Below, piece by piece: positions 9,893 to 18,918 of a stretch of 64,000 nucleotides of DNA; position 1 is the first letter of the stretch; each line of letters starts with the position of its first letter. The position numbers were made by a program, and so were the translations under genes. The stretch spans positions 62,001 to 126,000 of the forward strand of contig NYUD01000085.1 of assembly GCA_002683825.1 (NCBI GenBank), in the 5' to 3' direction. The notes under the pieces are model-generated. The model was not told the DNA's origin and searched no databases. It saw nothing but the letters and a program-made list of their open reading frames with translations. This DNA comes from Planctomycetota bacterium. GTDB lineage: Bacteria; Planctomycetota; UBA1135; GCA-002686595.

Positions 9893-11832
9893 AAGGGGCT
9901 GGACCACGCGGCGCCGCCGTCTTCCTGGATCACTCGAACGTATACGTACTCGCCTTTCGCAAGATTCTTGAGCGTGAATTCCGCCTCGTAGTCCCAGTAC
10001 TTCTGGCCATCCAGAGAATCCACGACGGCTCCGCTTCGTATGAGTTCGACGCGGACGATCGGAGCACAGGCGATGGTGCGGACATAGAGGAAGGCGTCCT
10101 CTGCAGGCGCCGCGATGGTCGACCCCATACGATTTCCGTCGATCGCCGTGCGCAGGATGATGCGCGGGCCGTTCGTTGCGTAACAACGCCGCGCCAGCAG
10201 CGCCTCGCGCACGCCCTGTCTCGAGTGATCCGGCGTGATCAATGCCGCCAGACCGCCCATGTAGGGAGAGGTCAAGTGAGCCAAGCCCGGGTGGCCGTCG
10301 TGGCTGTCCCCGCTCCCGATGAACCCCAGGCGGTATCCTTGATCCAGCACGTCACGGACGAAGTTGCCGGCGAGGGGATTGTAGATGCGCTGAGGCGAAT
10401 CCGACGCCTCGCTCGAACCGTGCACCGATGCGATTTCCGTCACGGGCTCGAACTGAGGGTCGGGCGCAAACTTCCAGTTCGTGGCTATCGGACCGCCGGC
10501 GGAATGGTGAGCAAAGGTCAGGGCTTCGATGTCGAGCCGGCGCAGGGCCTCCCACAGCTGGGTAGGCGTTTCATACCTTTCGTCGATCGATGAAATAATC
10601 GGCCCGTCGTCACCGAAATACAGGACGTGTCGGTGCCCATGGATCCAGCTGGTCCATTCATAGCCGAGCACCGTGACGAAATTCCCGGGATCATTGAAGG
10701 CGCGCGTCTGCTGTCGAATCTCTTCCCATAGATCGGGATGTTCGTCGAGAAAGAGCATTCCCCAATGGTCGTGATCCGTCAGCGCTACGACATCCAGACC
10801 GCTGACGTCGCGGGCATAACGTAGGAACTGCTCGGGCGTTCCCGTGCCGTCGCTCAGATTCGAATGGCCGTGCAGATCTGCCCACATGATTCTGGCGATC
10901 CGGGGTTCGACCAGGAGAGGGTTGCTCTGAGCGACAAGCTCGCGTCCGTGGACTGTGGCCTGTGCGATGAATCGATAGAGCCCCTTCTCCCGCGCAGTAA
11001 CATTCACCGGAAGAACCCCCAGATCATCCGCTTCGAGGGAAACTGTTTCAGGAAACTCGAGGCCGTCAGGAGCGGCAATCAAGCGGACTTCACCTGTAAA
11101 GTCCGTCCCTGCGTTTCCGATTGCATCCAGCACGGAGATTCGTAACAGAAAGGCCTCGTCCGGTAGCACGGTGCTGGGGACGACGACGTTCAAACGCGCG
11201 GGCGGTCCAGCGAGTACCTCCACTTCGGGGGAATCCGGGAGAATCCGAGCGATCCCATCGCCGTCGCCGTCGACTGAGATCCAAAAACGCGAACCTGCCT
11301 CCGCATACCTGTCGGCGCGCGCTCCGCGGTTGCCATCGCCGTAGACGATCGTGATGCGCTCGCCCTCGGTCAGCTTGCGCCCCTCGACTTTGAAGTCCAC
11401 CCAGGAGCCGGGGTTGTCGATGCCTCGTAAAACTACATCCTCCGTTCCGATCGATGCGGTCGTATACCCCGGGAGGTTTTCGTCGACCGTTTGTGCCGGC
11501 GTCCACTCCCAAAACGCTGGAATGGTCAAGCGCAGAAATCCCCCCTCTTCGATCCCCTCCGGCCCGACTTCATAGACAATTTCCCAGCGCCCGCTTTGTC
11601 CCGCATGGATCGGAGTTTCCTCGGCCTGCTCGAGCCAGGCGCGTCCGCCTCCGTCGGATGTGTGTCGCTTGGCATCGCGCGCCGCGCGAAGTTCTTTGAC
11701 CGTTCCGTAAAGAGCCGTCGGAGGATCCCTCGGGGGCTCGGCCGGGGGGGCATCTTCCGAGGGGCTGCAACCAGCTCCCAGGGCCACGGCGAACGGCAGA
11801 GCAAAGAGGAGTGCTTTCGACACCGGGGGCAT
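9880..11832 (-). CDS. DUF3604 / PHP-like lipoprotein
   Basis: 650 residues from ATG 11832, preceded by GGAG at suitable spacing; this start also gives a clean lipoprotein signal (LPFAVALGAGCSPSE, likely lipidated Cys). The middle carries beta-rich regions, and the C-terminal half has PHP-type metal-binding motifs WADLHGHSNLSDG and LTDHDHWG, with a later GSGDSHDGH. Proteins with DUF3604 are found in many environmental bacteria; the reaction is unknown but the His/Asp pattern suggests a metal-dependent hydrolase facing the periplasm. Convergent overlap with the UMF1 gene, divergent from the DUF4126 gene. Confidence 0.85.
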   Translation of the reverse strand: MPPVSKALLFALPFAVALGAGCSPSEDAPPAEPPRDPPTALYGTVKELRAARDAKRHTSDGGGRAWLEQAEETPIHAGQSGRWEIVYEVGPEGIEEGGFLRLTIPAFWEWTPAQTVDENLPGYTTASIGTEDVVLRGIDNPGSWVDFKVEGRKLTEGERITIVYGDGNRGARADRYAEAGSRFWISVDGDGDGIARILPDSPEVEVLAGPPARLNVVVPSTVLPDEAFLLRISVLDAIGNAGTDFTGEVRLIAAPDGLEFPETVSLEADDLGVLPVNVTAREKGLYRFIAQATVHGRELVAQSNPLLVEPRIARIMWADLHGHSNLSDGTGTPEQFLRYARDVSGLDVVALTDHDHWGMLFLDEHPDLWEEIRQQTRAFNDPGNFVTVLGYEWTSWIHGHRHVLYFGDDGPIISSIDERYETPTQLWEALRRLDIEALTFAHHSAGGPIATNWKFAPDPQFEPVTEIASVHGSSEASDSPQRIYNPLAGNFVRDVLDQGYRLGFIGSGDSHDGHPGLAHLTSPYMGGLAALITPDHSRQGVREALLARRCYATNGPRIILRTAIDGNRMGSTIAAPAEDAFLYVRTIACAPIVRVELIRSGAVVDSLDGQKYWDYEAEFTLKNLAKGEYVYVRVIQEDGGAAWSSPFYVD

Positions 11833-11885
11833 GGTATCTCCGTTTTGGCCGTGGTCGAGTCCGGGAATGGGTCGATATAGGTGGC

Positions 11886-12500
11886 GTGGAGTCATCGGTG
11901 CCCGACGTTTCGGAGACGGTTTCCCTCTTGCTTACGGTATTTAGCGCCGCGGGTTTGGCCGCGGCCTGTGGAATTCGAGTCTTTCTGCCGTTCCTCGTGC
12001 TTTCGCTGGCCGCGTTGTTCGGCAAGGTGGAGCTCGTCGATTCATTCCACTGGATCGCAACCCGGCCCGCTGCGATTCTCTTCGGCGTGCTGGCCTTGGT
12101 GGAGATCGTAGGGTACCACTCCCGCTCCCCTCGCCTACGGTTGACGTACGGTCGGTCCTGGTCCACCGTGCTCGCAGTAGCGGCCGGCGCGCTGATAGCG
12201 ACGGCGCTTCTGGTCGACCTGCAGCCCAGCCTGTGTTGGGGGGTGGGGCTAGTTGCGGGTGGACTGGTGACGGCCACGATCCAGCGGCCCACATCGGCGC
12301 TTCGTGTACTTACGCCCGCGCCGGATCCTAGTTCCGATTCCACCGGTCCGGTGAACACCCCGGCGGGCGAAACCGCAAGTGCGTTGCTGATCTCCATTCT
12401 GTCGCTGTGCGCCCCTATCGCAGCGCCGATACTGGTCATCGCCGTCATCGGTGGAGTAATTCACATGCATCGAACGCAAAGGAATCGGGCAGTCGTCTGA
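11886..12500 (+). CDS. DUF4126 family membrane protein
   Basis: About 204 residues, strongly hydrophobic, with five or so membrane segments and the family-like N-terminus (LLLTVFSAAGLAAACGIR) and FHWIATRPAAI region. Function unknown. The start is uncertain: GTG 11886 or GTG 11898 are both plausible. A longer frame from 11811 would run into the divergent lipoprotein gene. The 53 bases between 11832 and 11886 must hold both divergent promoters. Confidence 0.75.
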   Translation: MESSVPDVSETVSLLLTVFSAAGLAAACGIRVFLPFLVLSLAALFGKVELVDSFHWIATRPAAILFGVLALVEIVGYHSRSPRLRLTYGRSWSTVLAVAAGALIATALLVDLQPSLCWGVGLVAGGLVTATIQRPTSALRVLTPAPDPSSDSTGPVNTPAGETASALLISILSLCAPIAAPILVIAVIGGVIHMHRTQRNRAVV

Positions 12501-12522
12501 CTGGCGAGGTATTCTGTGCGGC

Positions 12523-13956
12523 ATGAGCACAACGACCCGTTCTCCCATTCAAGTAGCGGATGCTATCGATCTTGTCGAACATAATTTCACCTCCGAGATC
12601 GTTCCTCTTCTCTGTGACTACATTCGGATCCCGAACAAGTCGCCCGACTTCGACCCGAATTGGAAAGAGAACGGTCATATGCACAGGGCGACCAAGCTGA
12701 TCGAGGATTGGTGCCGGTCACGGAGCCTTGGTGGGCTAACGGTAGAAGTGGTCGAGCTGGAAGGTCGTACCCCCCTGATCTACATGGAGTTGCCGGGCAA
12801 AGGAGACGACACGGTCTTGCTTTACGGGCACCTCGACAAGCAGCCCGAGATGGTCGGCTGGCGTGATGGTCTGGGGCCTTGGGAGCCGGTCATCGAGGGC
12901 GATCGCCTCTACGGGCGCGGTGGAGCGGACGATGGCTATGCCGCTTTCGCTTCGCTCACCGCACTGGAAATCCTGCAGGACCAGGGGCTCGATCATTCAC
13001 GCTGCGTGATTCTGATCGAGGGCTGCGAGGAAAGCGGCAGCTACGACCTTCCATTCTACATCGATCATCTGGCGGATCGGATAGGCACCCCCAGCCTCGT
13101 CGTCTGCCTGGACTCGGGTTGCGGAGACTACGAGAGGCTCTGGAGCACGACGTCCCTTCGAGGGATGGTCTCCGGAGAGCTCCAGGTCGAAATTTTGAAC
13201 GAGGGCGTGCACTCCGGCGATGCCAGCGGCATCGTGCCCGACAGTTTTCGTATCGCCCGTGCAGTTCTTTCTCGCCTGGAAGACGAGCACTCCGGCAGGC
13301 TACTTCCGTCCGATCTTCACGTCGACATTCCTCAACAGCGCATCGAACAGGCTCGCATTAGCGCAGAGGTTCTCGGAGGCAAGGTCTTTGACAAGTTCCC
13401 GTTCGCTGGTAATTCCGGTCCGGTGGAGGCGGAGAATGCAGATTTGATTCTGAATCGCACCTGGCGTCCCACGCTAACGGTCACCGGCGCCGATGGCCTT
13501 CCCCCTCTGCAGGATGCAGGCAACGTCCTGCGACCGGCGACGACCCTGAAGCTGTCTTTGCGTTTGCCACCGACACTCAGGGGCAAGAAAGCACTAGAGA
13601 TCATTAGCGAGACCCTTGAAGATCGTCCGCCCTATGGAGCTCGCATAAGCTTCAACGCCCAGGCAGGCTGCGACGGTTGGAACGCACCAGAGACGGCCCC
13701 CTGGCTCGATAGCGCGGTTGCGGAGGCTTCGGAGAGTTTTTACGGGGCCGGGCCTGCAGCGATGGGGGAAGGAGGGACGATCCCATTCATGGGGATGCTG
13801 GGGGACAAATTCCCCTCGGCCCAGTTCCTGATCACGGGCGTGTTGGGCCCGGAATCAAATGCCCACGGTCCGAACGAGTTCCTGCACATCCCGTCTGCCC
13901 GACGCCTATCCGCGTGCGTGGCGAGCGTGCTCGTTAGGCAATTCGCAGCGTCGTAG
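12523..13956 (+). CDS. M20 family metallopeptidase (dipeptidase-like)
   Basis: 477 residues. The zinc-binding motifs of M20 peptidases are present in order: LYGHLDKQPE, GRGGADDGYA with bridging Asp, the catalytic Glu pair in EGCEESGS, DSGCGD, and a C-terminal EGGTIPFM. A dimerisation domain is inserted in the middle. It most resembles the dipeptidase branch (M20/M25/M40). No signal peptide is seen, so it is probably cytoplasmic. It stands alone, co-directional with the DUF4126 gene. Confidence 0.9.
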   Translation: MSTTTRSPIQVADAIDLVEHNFTSEIVPLLCDYIRIPNKSPDFDPNWKENGHMHRATKLIEDWCRSRSLGGLTVEVVELEGRTPLIYMELPGKGDDTVLLYGHLDKQPEMVGWRDGLGPWEPVIEGDRLYGRGGADDGYAAFASLTALEILQDQGLDHSRCVILIEGCEESGSYDLPFYIDHLADRIGTPSLVVCLDSGCGDYERLWSTTSLRGMVSGELQVEILNEGVHSGDASGIVPDSFRIARAVLSRLEDEHSGRLLPSDLHVDIPQQRIEQARISAEVLGGKVFDKFPFAGNSGPVEAENADLILNRTWRPTLTVTGADGLPPLQDAGNVLRPATTLKLSLRLPPTLRGKKALEIISETLEDRPPYGARISFNAQAGCDGWNAPETAPWLDSAVAEASESFYGAGPAAMGEGGTIPFMGMLGDKFPSAQFLITGVLGPESNAHGPNEFLHIPSARRLSACVASVLVRQFAAS

Positions 13957-14052
13957 GAAGCGGAACGGGTTTCCGAATCCTGGATCCGCATCAGGAACCA
14001 GGATGGCATTCAGGTTCGGTCGTGCCTTGCCCGAAAGTCACTTCCGCCCGCC

Positions 14053-14328
14053 ATGTCCACTTCACCTCTTCGAGTTCAACGCCTTCCGGAATGGGCTCGA
14101 GAGCCCCTGGATGATCACTTCCAGGAGGGCGTCGAACCTGGGGCGCTGGTCGACGCCACCTGTCTTGTGGACTTATTGAGCCATTGGGCATTGGATTCGA
14201 AATCAAAGAAAAAGGGCTTCCTCTTCGAGGACGACGCTGTTCGACATCCAAGGGTCTACGCGGAAAGAATTTCATCCCAGTGGGATAAGCGCGGCGACGC
14301 TCCGGAAGACGCCGAGACCTGCGTTTGA
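14053..14328 (+). CDS. Hypothetical small protein
   Basis: A 91-residue frame between the M20 peptidase and the transhydrogenase, ending five bases before the next ATG. Codon third positions are fairly GC-rich and composition is protein-like, but I recognise no family and no good ribosome site. It has no signal peptide and no membrane segment. It could be a real short gene translated ahead of the transhydrogenase or a chance frame. Confidence 0.4.
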   Translation: MSTSPLRVQRLPEWAREPLDDHFQEGVEPGALVDATCLVDLLSHWALDSKSKKKGFLFEDDAVRHPRVYAERISSQWDKRGDAPEDAETCV

Positions 14329-14333
14329 GTCCC

Positions 14334-15731
14334 ATGGGTAAGAACGTCGACTTTCTGGTGATCGGCGGTGGCCCCTCGGGGCACCGAGCAGCCATCCAAG
14401 CTGCAAGAGCGGGCAAGAGCGTGCTCTTGGTCGAGAAGGGAGCGAATCTGGGAGGTGAGTGTGTATCGCGCGGCACTATTCCCAGCAAGATCCTGCGGGA
14501 AACTGCGGTACACCTGACGGGCTTGCGGCAGCGAAGCGAAGGTGTCTTCGACGTTAAATTGCGCGCTGATACCAAGGTCGCCAGTCTGATGCAACGCCTC
14601 AAGAGCGTCCGCGAGAACAACGAGCGCTACATGGAGGACCAGCTGGACCGCAACGGTGTCCAACGGCTGCATGGGCGTGCGACCTTTGTCAGTTCTCACA
14701 AGATCGAAGTCGTATCTCGAAATGGTGCGCGTAAGAAGGTCACCGCCAAACACATCGTGGTGGCCACAGGGTCTCGCCCGTGGGACCCCGAAACAGTTCC
14801 CATCGATCACGAGATGATCCTCGACAGTGATTCGATTCTGACCTTGATCTACCTGCCGAAAACAATGGCAGTCCTCGGTGGCGGAGTCCTCGCGTGCGAG
14901 TTTGCTTCGATCTTTACATCCCTCGGAGTCGAGGTGACGATCATCGACGATCAGCCAGCTCCGTTGGATTTTCTCGACCCTGAACTCTCCAGCGAGTTCG
15001 TACGTACCTTCGAATCGGAGGGGGGACGCTTCATAGGCTCGGTTAAGTTCGAGTCGGTAGCGGCGGAGGGGTACGAGTGCAAGATCCAGCTGGACAATGG
15101 CGAGGTGATCACGGTGGAGAAGTGCCTTTGCGCGCTCGGTCGGGTCGCAAATGTCAATGGCCTGAATTTGAAGTCCGCCGGTATCGAGTTGACCGATAGG
15201 GCTGTGATTCCTGTCGACGAATTCGGGTGCACCGAGATGCCGCACATCTATGCTGTCGGTGACGTTGTCGGGCCTCCGGCCTTGGCTGCCCCCGCAATCA
15301 TGCAGGGACGTAACGCCATACGACACGCCTTGGGGCTCTCGGTCGCAGCGGTTGCCAACCAGGTCCCGATCAGTATCTATACGATTCCCGAGCTCGCGAG
15401 CATCGGGCTCACCGAGGAGCAAGCGCGCGAGCAGCATGGCGAGATTGTCGTCGGTCGGACGGCCTTCGGAGAAATTGCTCGCGGGCAGATCAACGGTCAC
15501 GTCAACGGCTTCCTCAAGTTGGTCGTTGCGGCGGATGGCAAGCTCTTGGGCGCACACATTGCCGGAGAGGGTGCAGCGGAGCTGATCCACCTGGCACAGA
15601 TCGCGATCTGCGCGAATCTGACGATCGACGTGTTTCTGCAAAACGTGTTCAACTTCCCGTCCCTGGCCGAGGCTTATCAGGTCGCGGCACTCAGCGTATC
15701 GGGTCAGATTGTTCGGAAGCAGGTGGCCTAG
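14334..15731 (+). CDS. sthA: Soluble NAD(P) transhydrogenase, SthA-like
   Basis: 465 residues of the pyridine nucleotide-disulfide oxidoreductase fold. It has an FAD motif (GGGPSGHRAA), a second nucleotide fold (GGGVLACEFASIF), and a C-terminal dimerisation domain. The site that is CxxxxC in lipoamide dehydrogenase is GGECVSRGTIPSK, with only the first Cys kept. This loss is characteristic of soluble transhydrogenase, which exchanges hydride between NADPH and NAD+. The ATG at 14334 is preferred over a TTG at 14325. Confidence 0.88.
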   Translation: MGKNVDFLVIGGGPSGHRAAIQAARAGKSVLLVEKGANLGGECVSRGTIPSKILRETAVHLTGLRQRSEGVFDVKLRADTKVASLMQRLKSVRENNERYMEDQLDRNGVQRLHGRATFVSSHKIEVVSRNGARKKVTAKHIVVATGSRPWDPETVPIDHEMILDSDSILTLIYLPKTMAVLGGGVLACEFASIFTSLGVEVTIIDDQPAPLDFLDPELSSEFVRTFESEGGRFIGSVKFESVAAEGYECKIQLDNGEVITVEKCLCALGRVANVNGLNLKSAGIELTDRAVIPVDEFGCTEMPHIYAVGDVVGPPALAAPAIMQGRNAIRHALGLSVAAVANQVPISIYTIPELASIGLTEEQAREQHGEIVVGRTAFGEIARGQINGHVNGFLKLVVAADGKLLGAHIAGEGAAELIHLAQIAICANLTIDVFLQNVFNFPSLAEAYQVAALSVSGQIVRKQVA

Positions 15732-15771
15732 AAGGACCGGAAGCGATCGCCTGGCGGTGATACGCAGAAGG

Positions 15772-16530
15772 TTAGTTCCGCTCGTTACCAGGTGCGATGT
15801 GCGCTGCAAGGCTTGCCAGGTCCCAGTCGATCACGAGCCCTCCAGCGATCCCCATGGCGGCCTTGCGACCGTAGAGCACCTCGCAAAGGTACAGGGCGGG
15901 GTCGAATGACTTCGCCCCGCCGACCGAGGTGATTGCGGGTCCGTCGTGGACGAAGCTGACACCATCGAGAATGTCCACACTCGTTGAGAACATCTTGCGC
16001 ATCCGAGGAATGTCGGAGGGAAACGTGGTGGCCCGGCGGCCGTCCAGCAAACCGGCTTTGGCAAGGACGAAGGCTCCGTCGCAAAGCGACATGATGTAGC
16101 TCGCCTGCTCGCCCGTCCTGCGAACCCATTCGATCAGCTCGACGTTCTTCAGGTCGCTGTCCATGTTGTGTTCGGCGCTCGGAATGACCAGGACATCGAT
16201 GTCCGGAGCGTTCTTGAAGGAGTAGTCCGGCGTCAACCTCAGTCCTTCGAAGCTGGTCACGACGTCGAGACTCGGGGCAACTGTGAAGACGCGCATCCCG
16301 GGCTGGGCGTGGAATACGGTGTGGTGAAAGGTGTCGAAAGGCGCCGTCAGCTCGGTGTTGTAGACCCCATCGATGATCAAGAAACCCGCGTTCAGGGGGC
16401 CGCGGGCATTCGCATCGATCATCTGCCCCGGTTCAGGCCTGGGCATCGGAACCCCATGCGCCCCCCCCCGGCAGGCCAGGAAAGCGCAGGTGGAGAGGGC
16501 GAAGAGGGCGAGGGGTGAAGTTTTCGTCAT
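15772..16530 (-). CDS. DJ-1/PfpI family lipoprotein
   Basis: 252 residues from ATG 16530; this start gives a lipoprotein signal (ALSTCAFLACRGG). The rest is a class I glutamine amidotransferase-like fold with the nucleophile elbow in MSLCDGAFVLAKAG and an acidic residue in VIPSAEHN. Such proteins include proteases, glyoxalases and isonitrile hydratases; the reaction cannot be named here. Export to the envelope is unusual for this mostly cytosolic superfamily. It is divergent from the ThrRS editing-domain gene with 63 bases between them. Confidence 0.8.
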   Translation of the reverse strand: MTKTSPLALFALSTCAFLACRGGAHGVPMPRPEPGQMIDANARGPLNAGFLIIDGVYNTELTAPFDTFHHTVFHAQPGMRVFTVAPSLDVVTSFEGLRLTPDYSFKNAPDIDVLVIPSAEHNMDSDLKNVELIEWVRRTGEQASYIMSLCDGAFVLAKAGLLDGRRATTFPSDIPRMRKMFSTSVDILDGVSFVHDGPAITSVGGAKSFDPALYLCEVLYGRKAAMGIAGGLVIDWDLASLAAHIAPGNERN

Positions 16531-16593
16531 GGGGGAGGGGCCGACGGGGATTCCCCCTCCAGTATAGAGCCCCCGGGGCTGTATTTTGGGCGC

Positions 16594-17010
16594 ATGAAAC
16601 TGCTTACGTTTCAAGCGGAACGATTCGCCTGGAAGAGCTTTTCGAAGACCCTGAAGGAGGCTCTCGACACACGGGTGGATGAATCCGTGGCCGCAGCCGT
16701 CGTCGTCTTTGCCCACGCAGAAATGAAAGATGTCGCCGCCGCCGAGCGCGCGCGTGTCTTTCGCCATACCTTGAAGCACATAAAATGGCTTGCCAACAAA
16801 CGCAAGTTGCGGAAAGTCGTACTGCATTCCTTCACGCACTTAGGGGCGGAGAACGCGCCTCCCGACTTCGCCGAAGACTTCTTGCGGGAGCTTGCCAACC
16901 GCTTGAGCGGTACGGGATATGAGGTCTGGATGACGCCCTTCGGCTGGTTTTGCTCCTGGGAGATCTCCGTCTATGGAGACAGCTTGGCGAAGGTATGGAA
17001 AGAGATCTGA
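16594..17010 (+). CDS. Free-standing archaeal-type threonyl-tRNA synthetase editing domain
   Basis: 138 residues that match, from end to end, the N-terminal editing domain of archaeal threonyl-tRNA synthetases. Visible landmarks are the MKLLTFQAERF start, VVLHSFTHLG, and the C-terminal TPFGWFCSWEISVYGDSLA. In archaea this domain, which has a D-aminoacyl-tRNA deacylase-like fold, removes serine mischarged on tRNA-Thr. No catalytic synthetase domain follows; the frame ends in a stop. A trans-editing role is the natural inference but untested. Confidence is high for the family, lower for activity. Confidence 0.8.
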   Translation: MKLLTFQAERFAWKSFSKTLKEALDTRVDESVAAAVVVFAHAEMKDVAAAERARVFRHTLKHIKWLANKRKLRKVVLHSFTHLGAENAPPDFAEDFLRELANRLSGTGYEVWMTPFGWFCSWEISVYGDSLAKVWKEI

Positions 17011-17121
17011 ACGCCCGGTTGAACGTAATCAGAGAGCCTGAATCTCCTCTGCGTCTCGACCACTGAGAACCGTTACCCTATGGAGCCTCATCGCCGCAAG
17101 CTTCCAACCCCCGAGCCCCCA

Positions 17122-17619
17122 ATGTCTCCTCGGATCGTCCTCGTCACCTTCGGGTTCCTTTGTCTCGATGGGTGTGCCGCTGCACCCACTGCTCCCGGTG
17201 CAGGTGACGACAAGCCCCAAGACGGAGCAGTTCAGGCATCGCCAGACACGGGTAAACCAGTGGACCCGCTGGAGGATATGAGCTATCGCCGCGCCGAGTC
17301 GCGGGGCAGCACATACCTCGTGATCTGGAGGCCCTTGAGCGGTTCCATACCGAAGAACGAACACTTCGAGCTGGAGGTGCGGGTCTACAAGAAGTCGGGC
17401 AACGAGTACGACCCGCTTCCCGGATGCAGACTAGCGTTCAGCGGCTGGATGCCCGACCACGGACATGGGATGATTCGACGCCCGGCAGCCGTGGAGGAAG
17501 CTGAGGGCAAGTACCGCGTGAGCGGCATGCTGTTTCATATGGGCGGGCACTGGCAGTTTTTCATCGATGTGATCGAAGGCGCGCATTCCGAGCGAGCGGA
17601 GTTCGACGTTCTGCTGTAG
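17122..17619 (+). CDS. YtkA/FixH-like lipoprotein
   Basis: 165 residues from ATG 17122, chosen because it places a lipoprotein signal (VLVTFGFLCLDGCAAAP) at the N-terminus. After a Pro/Ala linker there is one Ig-like domain of the YtkA/FixH type, with the diagnostic WMPDHGHGM and FHMGGHWQF stretches rich in His and Met. Such domains are often beside copper or heme proteins. The di-heme peroxidase gene begins nine bases after its stop, so the two are probably made together. Confidence 0.72.
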   Translation: MSPRIVLVTFGFLCLDGCAAAPTAPGAGDDKPQDGAVQASPDTGKPVDPLEDMSYRRAESRGSTYLVIWRPLSGSIPKNEHFELEVRVYKKSGNEYDPLPGCRLAFSGWMPDHGHGMIRRPAAVEEAEGKYRVSGMLFHMGGHWQFFIDVIEGAHSERAEFDVLL

Positions 17620-17627
17620 GTCTGAAG

Positions 17628-18911
17628 ATGTACTTCCTTGCCCTGCTCTCAAACGTTCTCTTCGCGGTGATCGCATTCGACGATGACAAGGTCGAATTTA
17701 CGCCGCAACAGATCGCGCTGATTCTGGAGCACTCTCCCTTGCCCGAAGTGCCGCCGGATCCAACAAACCGTGTCTACGAAAGTGAGGCGGCGGCGCGTCT
17801 GGGACAGGCGCTCTTCTTTGACCGGCGTCTTTCCGGAAACGGCGAAATTTCCTGTGCCACCTGTCATGAACCGCAAAAGAGCTGGACGGACGGCAAGAAG
17901 ATGGCCAGCGCCGTGTCCAACCTTTCACGCAATTCCATGACCCTGTGGAATGTGGCCTACAACCGTTGGTTTTTCTGGGACGGCCGCAAGGACACGCTTT
18001 GGTCCCAAGCTCTTGGCCCGCTGGAAGACTCGCGCGAGCACGCCGGCAGTCGTCTTCAATACGCGCACCTTATGGTCGATGACCCCGACTACCGTCGCGC
18101 GTATGCCGAGGTATTTGGCGAGCTTCCGGATCTCTCCAGTTCGGTCCGCTTCCCGAGGAACGGTCGGCCCATGCCGGGGCAGGCGGATCACCCGCACGCT
18201 CTGAACTGGACATCCATGACGTTTGCGGACCGCGACACCGTAAACGGCATCTTCGCCAACATTGGGAAAGCGATCGCCGCCTTTGAGCGCAAGCTGATTT
18301 CACGTTCATCGCCTTTCGACGCTTTCGTCGAAGGATTGCGTGAGGGGGATTCAAGAAAACTACAGGCGATCTCGCCCGCCGCGCAACGGGGTCTGGCGCT
18401 GTTTGTGGGCAAGGGGCGCTGTTTTCTGTGCCACACCGGACCCAACTTCACAGATCGTGAGTTTCACAACGACCGCATACCGGGGACAGAGGGAGAGGGG
18501 ATTCTCGACCCCGGCAGGTTCAGGGGGGTTGAGCAGGTTCGCGCGGACGAGTTCAACGGCATCGGTCGCTATTCCGATCAGACATCGGGCGATGCGCATG
18601 CCAAGGTGGCCTTCCTCATTCGCAATTCCCATAGCCTAGGCGAGTTCAAGACGCCCACGCTGCGGAATGCCGCGCTAACAGCTCCGTATATGCACAACGG
18701 GGAGTTTGCAACGTTAGCAGACGTGATTCGCTTCTACTCCAAACTTGAGGGTGCACTCCCGATGCACAAGGGGGCCGAACGGCTTCTCATTCCGATCCAT
18801 CTGACAGCAAAGGAGGAGCAGGACCTCGTTTCCTTTCTGGAGAGCTTGACGGACGATCGTCTAGCGCCCGAGCTCTTGAAGCCGCCGGTCAAGCCGTACC
18901 TGGAAAAGTGA
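17628..18911 (+). CDS. Di-heme cytochrome c peroxidase / MauG family protein
   Basis: 427 residues with an N-terminal signal peptide (ALLSNVLFAVIAF). Two c-type heme sites are present: CATCH at 76-80 and CFLCH at 265-269. Other family marks are ALFFDRRLSGNG, LWNVAYNRWFFWDG and the C-terminal APYMHNGEFATLADV. The protein is periplasmic and would either reduce hydrogen peroxide with cytochrome electrons or act as a MauG-like oxidase. The preceding YtkA-like lipoprotein may be an accessory. Confidence 0.9.
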   Translation: MYFLALLSNVLFAVIAFDDDKVEFTPQQIALILEHSPLPEVPPDPTNRVYESEAAARLGQALFFDRRLSGNGEISCATCHEPQKSWTDGKKMASAVSNLSRNSMTLWNVAYNRWFFWDGRKDTLWSQALGPLEDSREHAGSRLQYAHLMVDDPDYRRAYAEVFGELPDLSSSVRFPRNGRPMPGQADHPHALNWTSMTFADRDTVNGIFANIGKAIAAFERKLISRSSPFDAFVEGLREGDSRKLQAISPAAQRGLALFVGKGRCFLCHTGPNFTDREFHNDRIPGTEGEGILDPGRFRGVEQVRADEFNGIGRYSDQTSGDAHAKVAFLIRNSHSLGEFKTPTLRNAALTAPYMHNGEFATLADVIRFYSKLEGALPMHKGAERLLIPIHLTAKEEQDLVSFLESLTDDRLAPELLKPPVKPYLEK

Positions 18912-18918
18912 ATCAAGG

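Noticed and set aside
14256..15809. 517-codon minus-strand open frame
   Set aside because: It lies opposite the soluble transhydrogenase, whose motifs are unambiguous.
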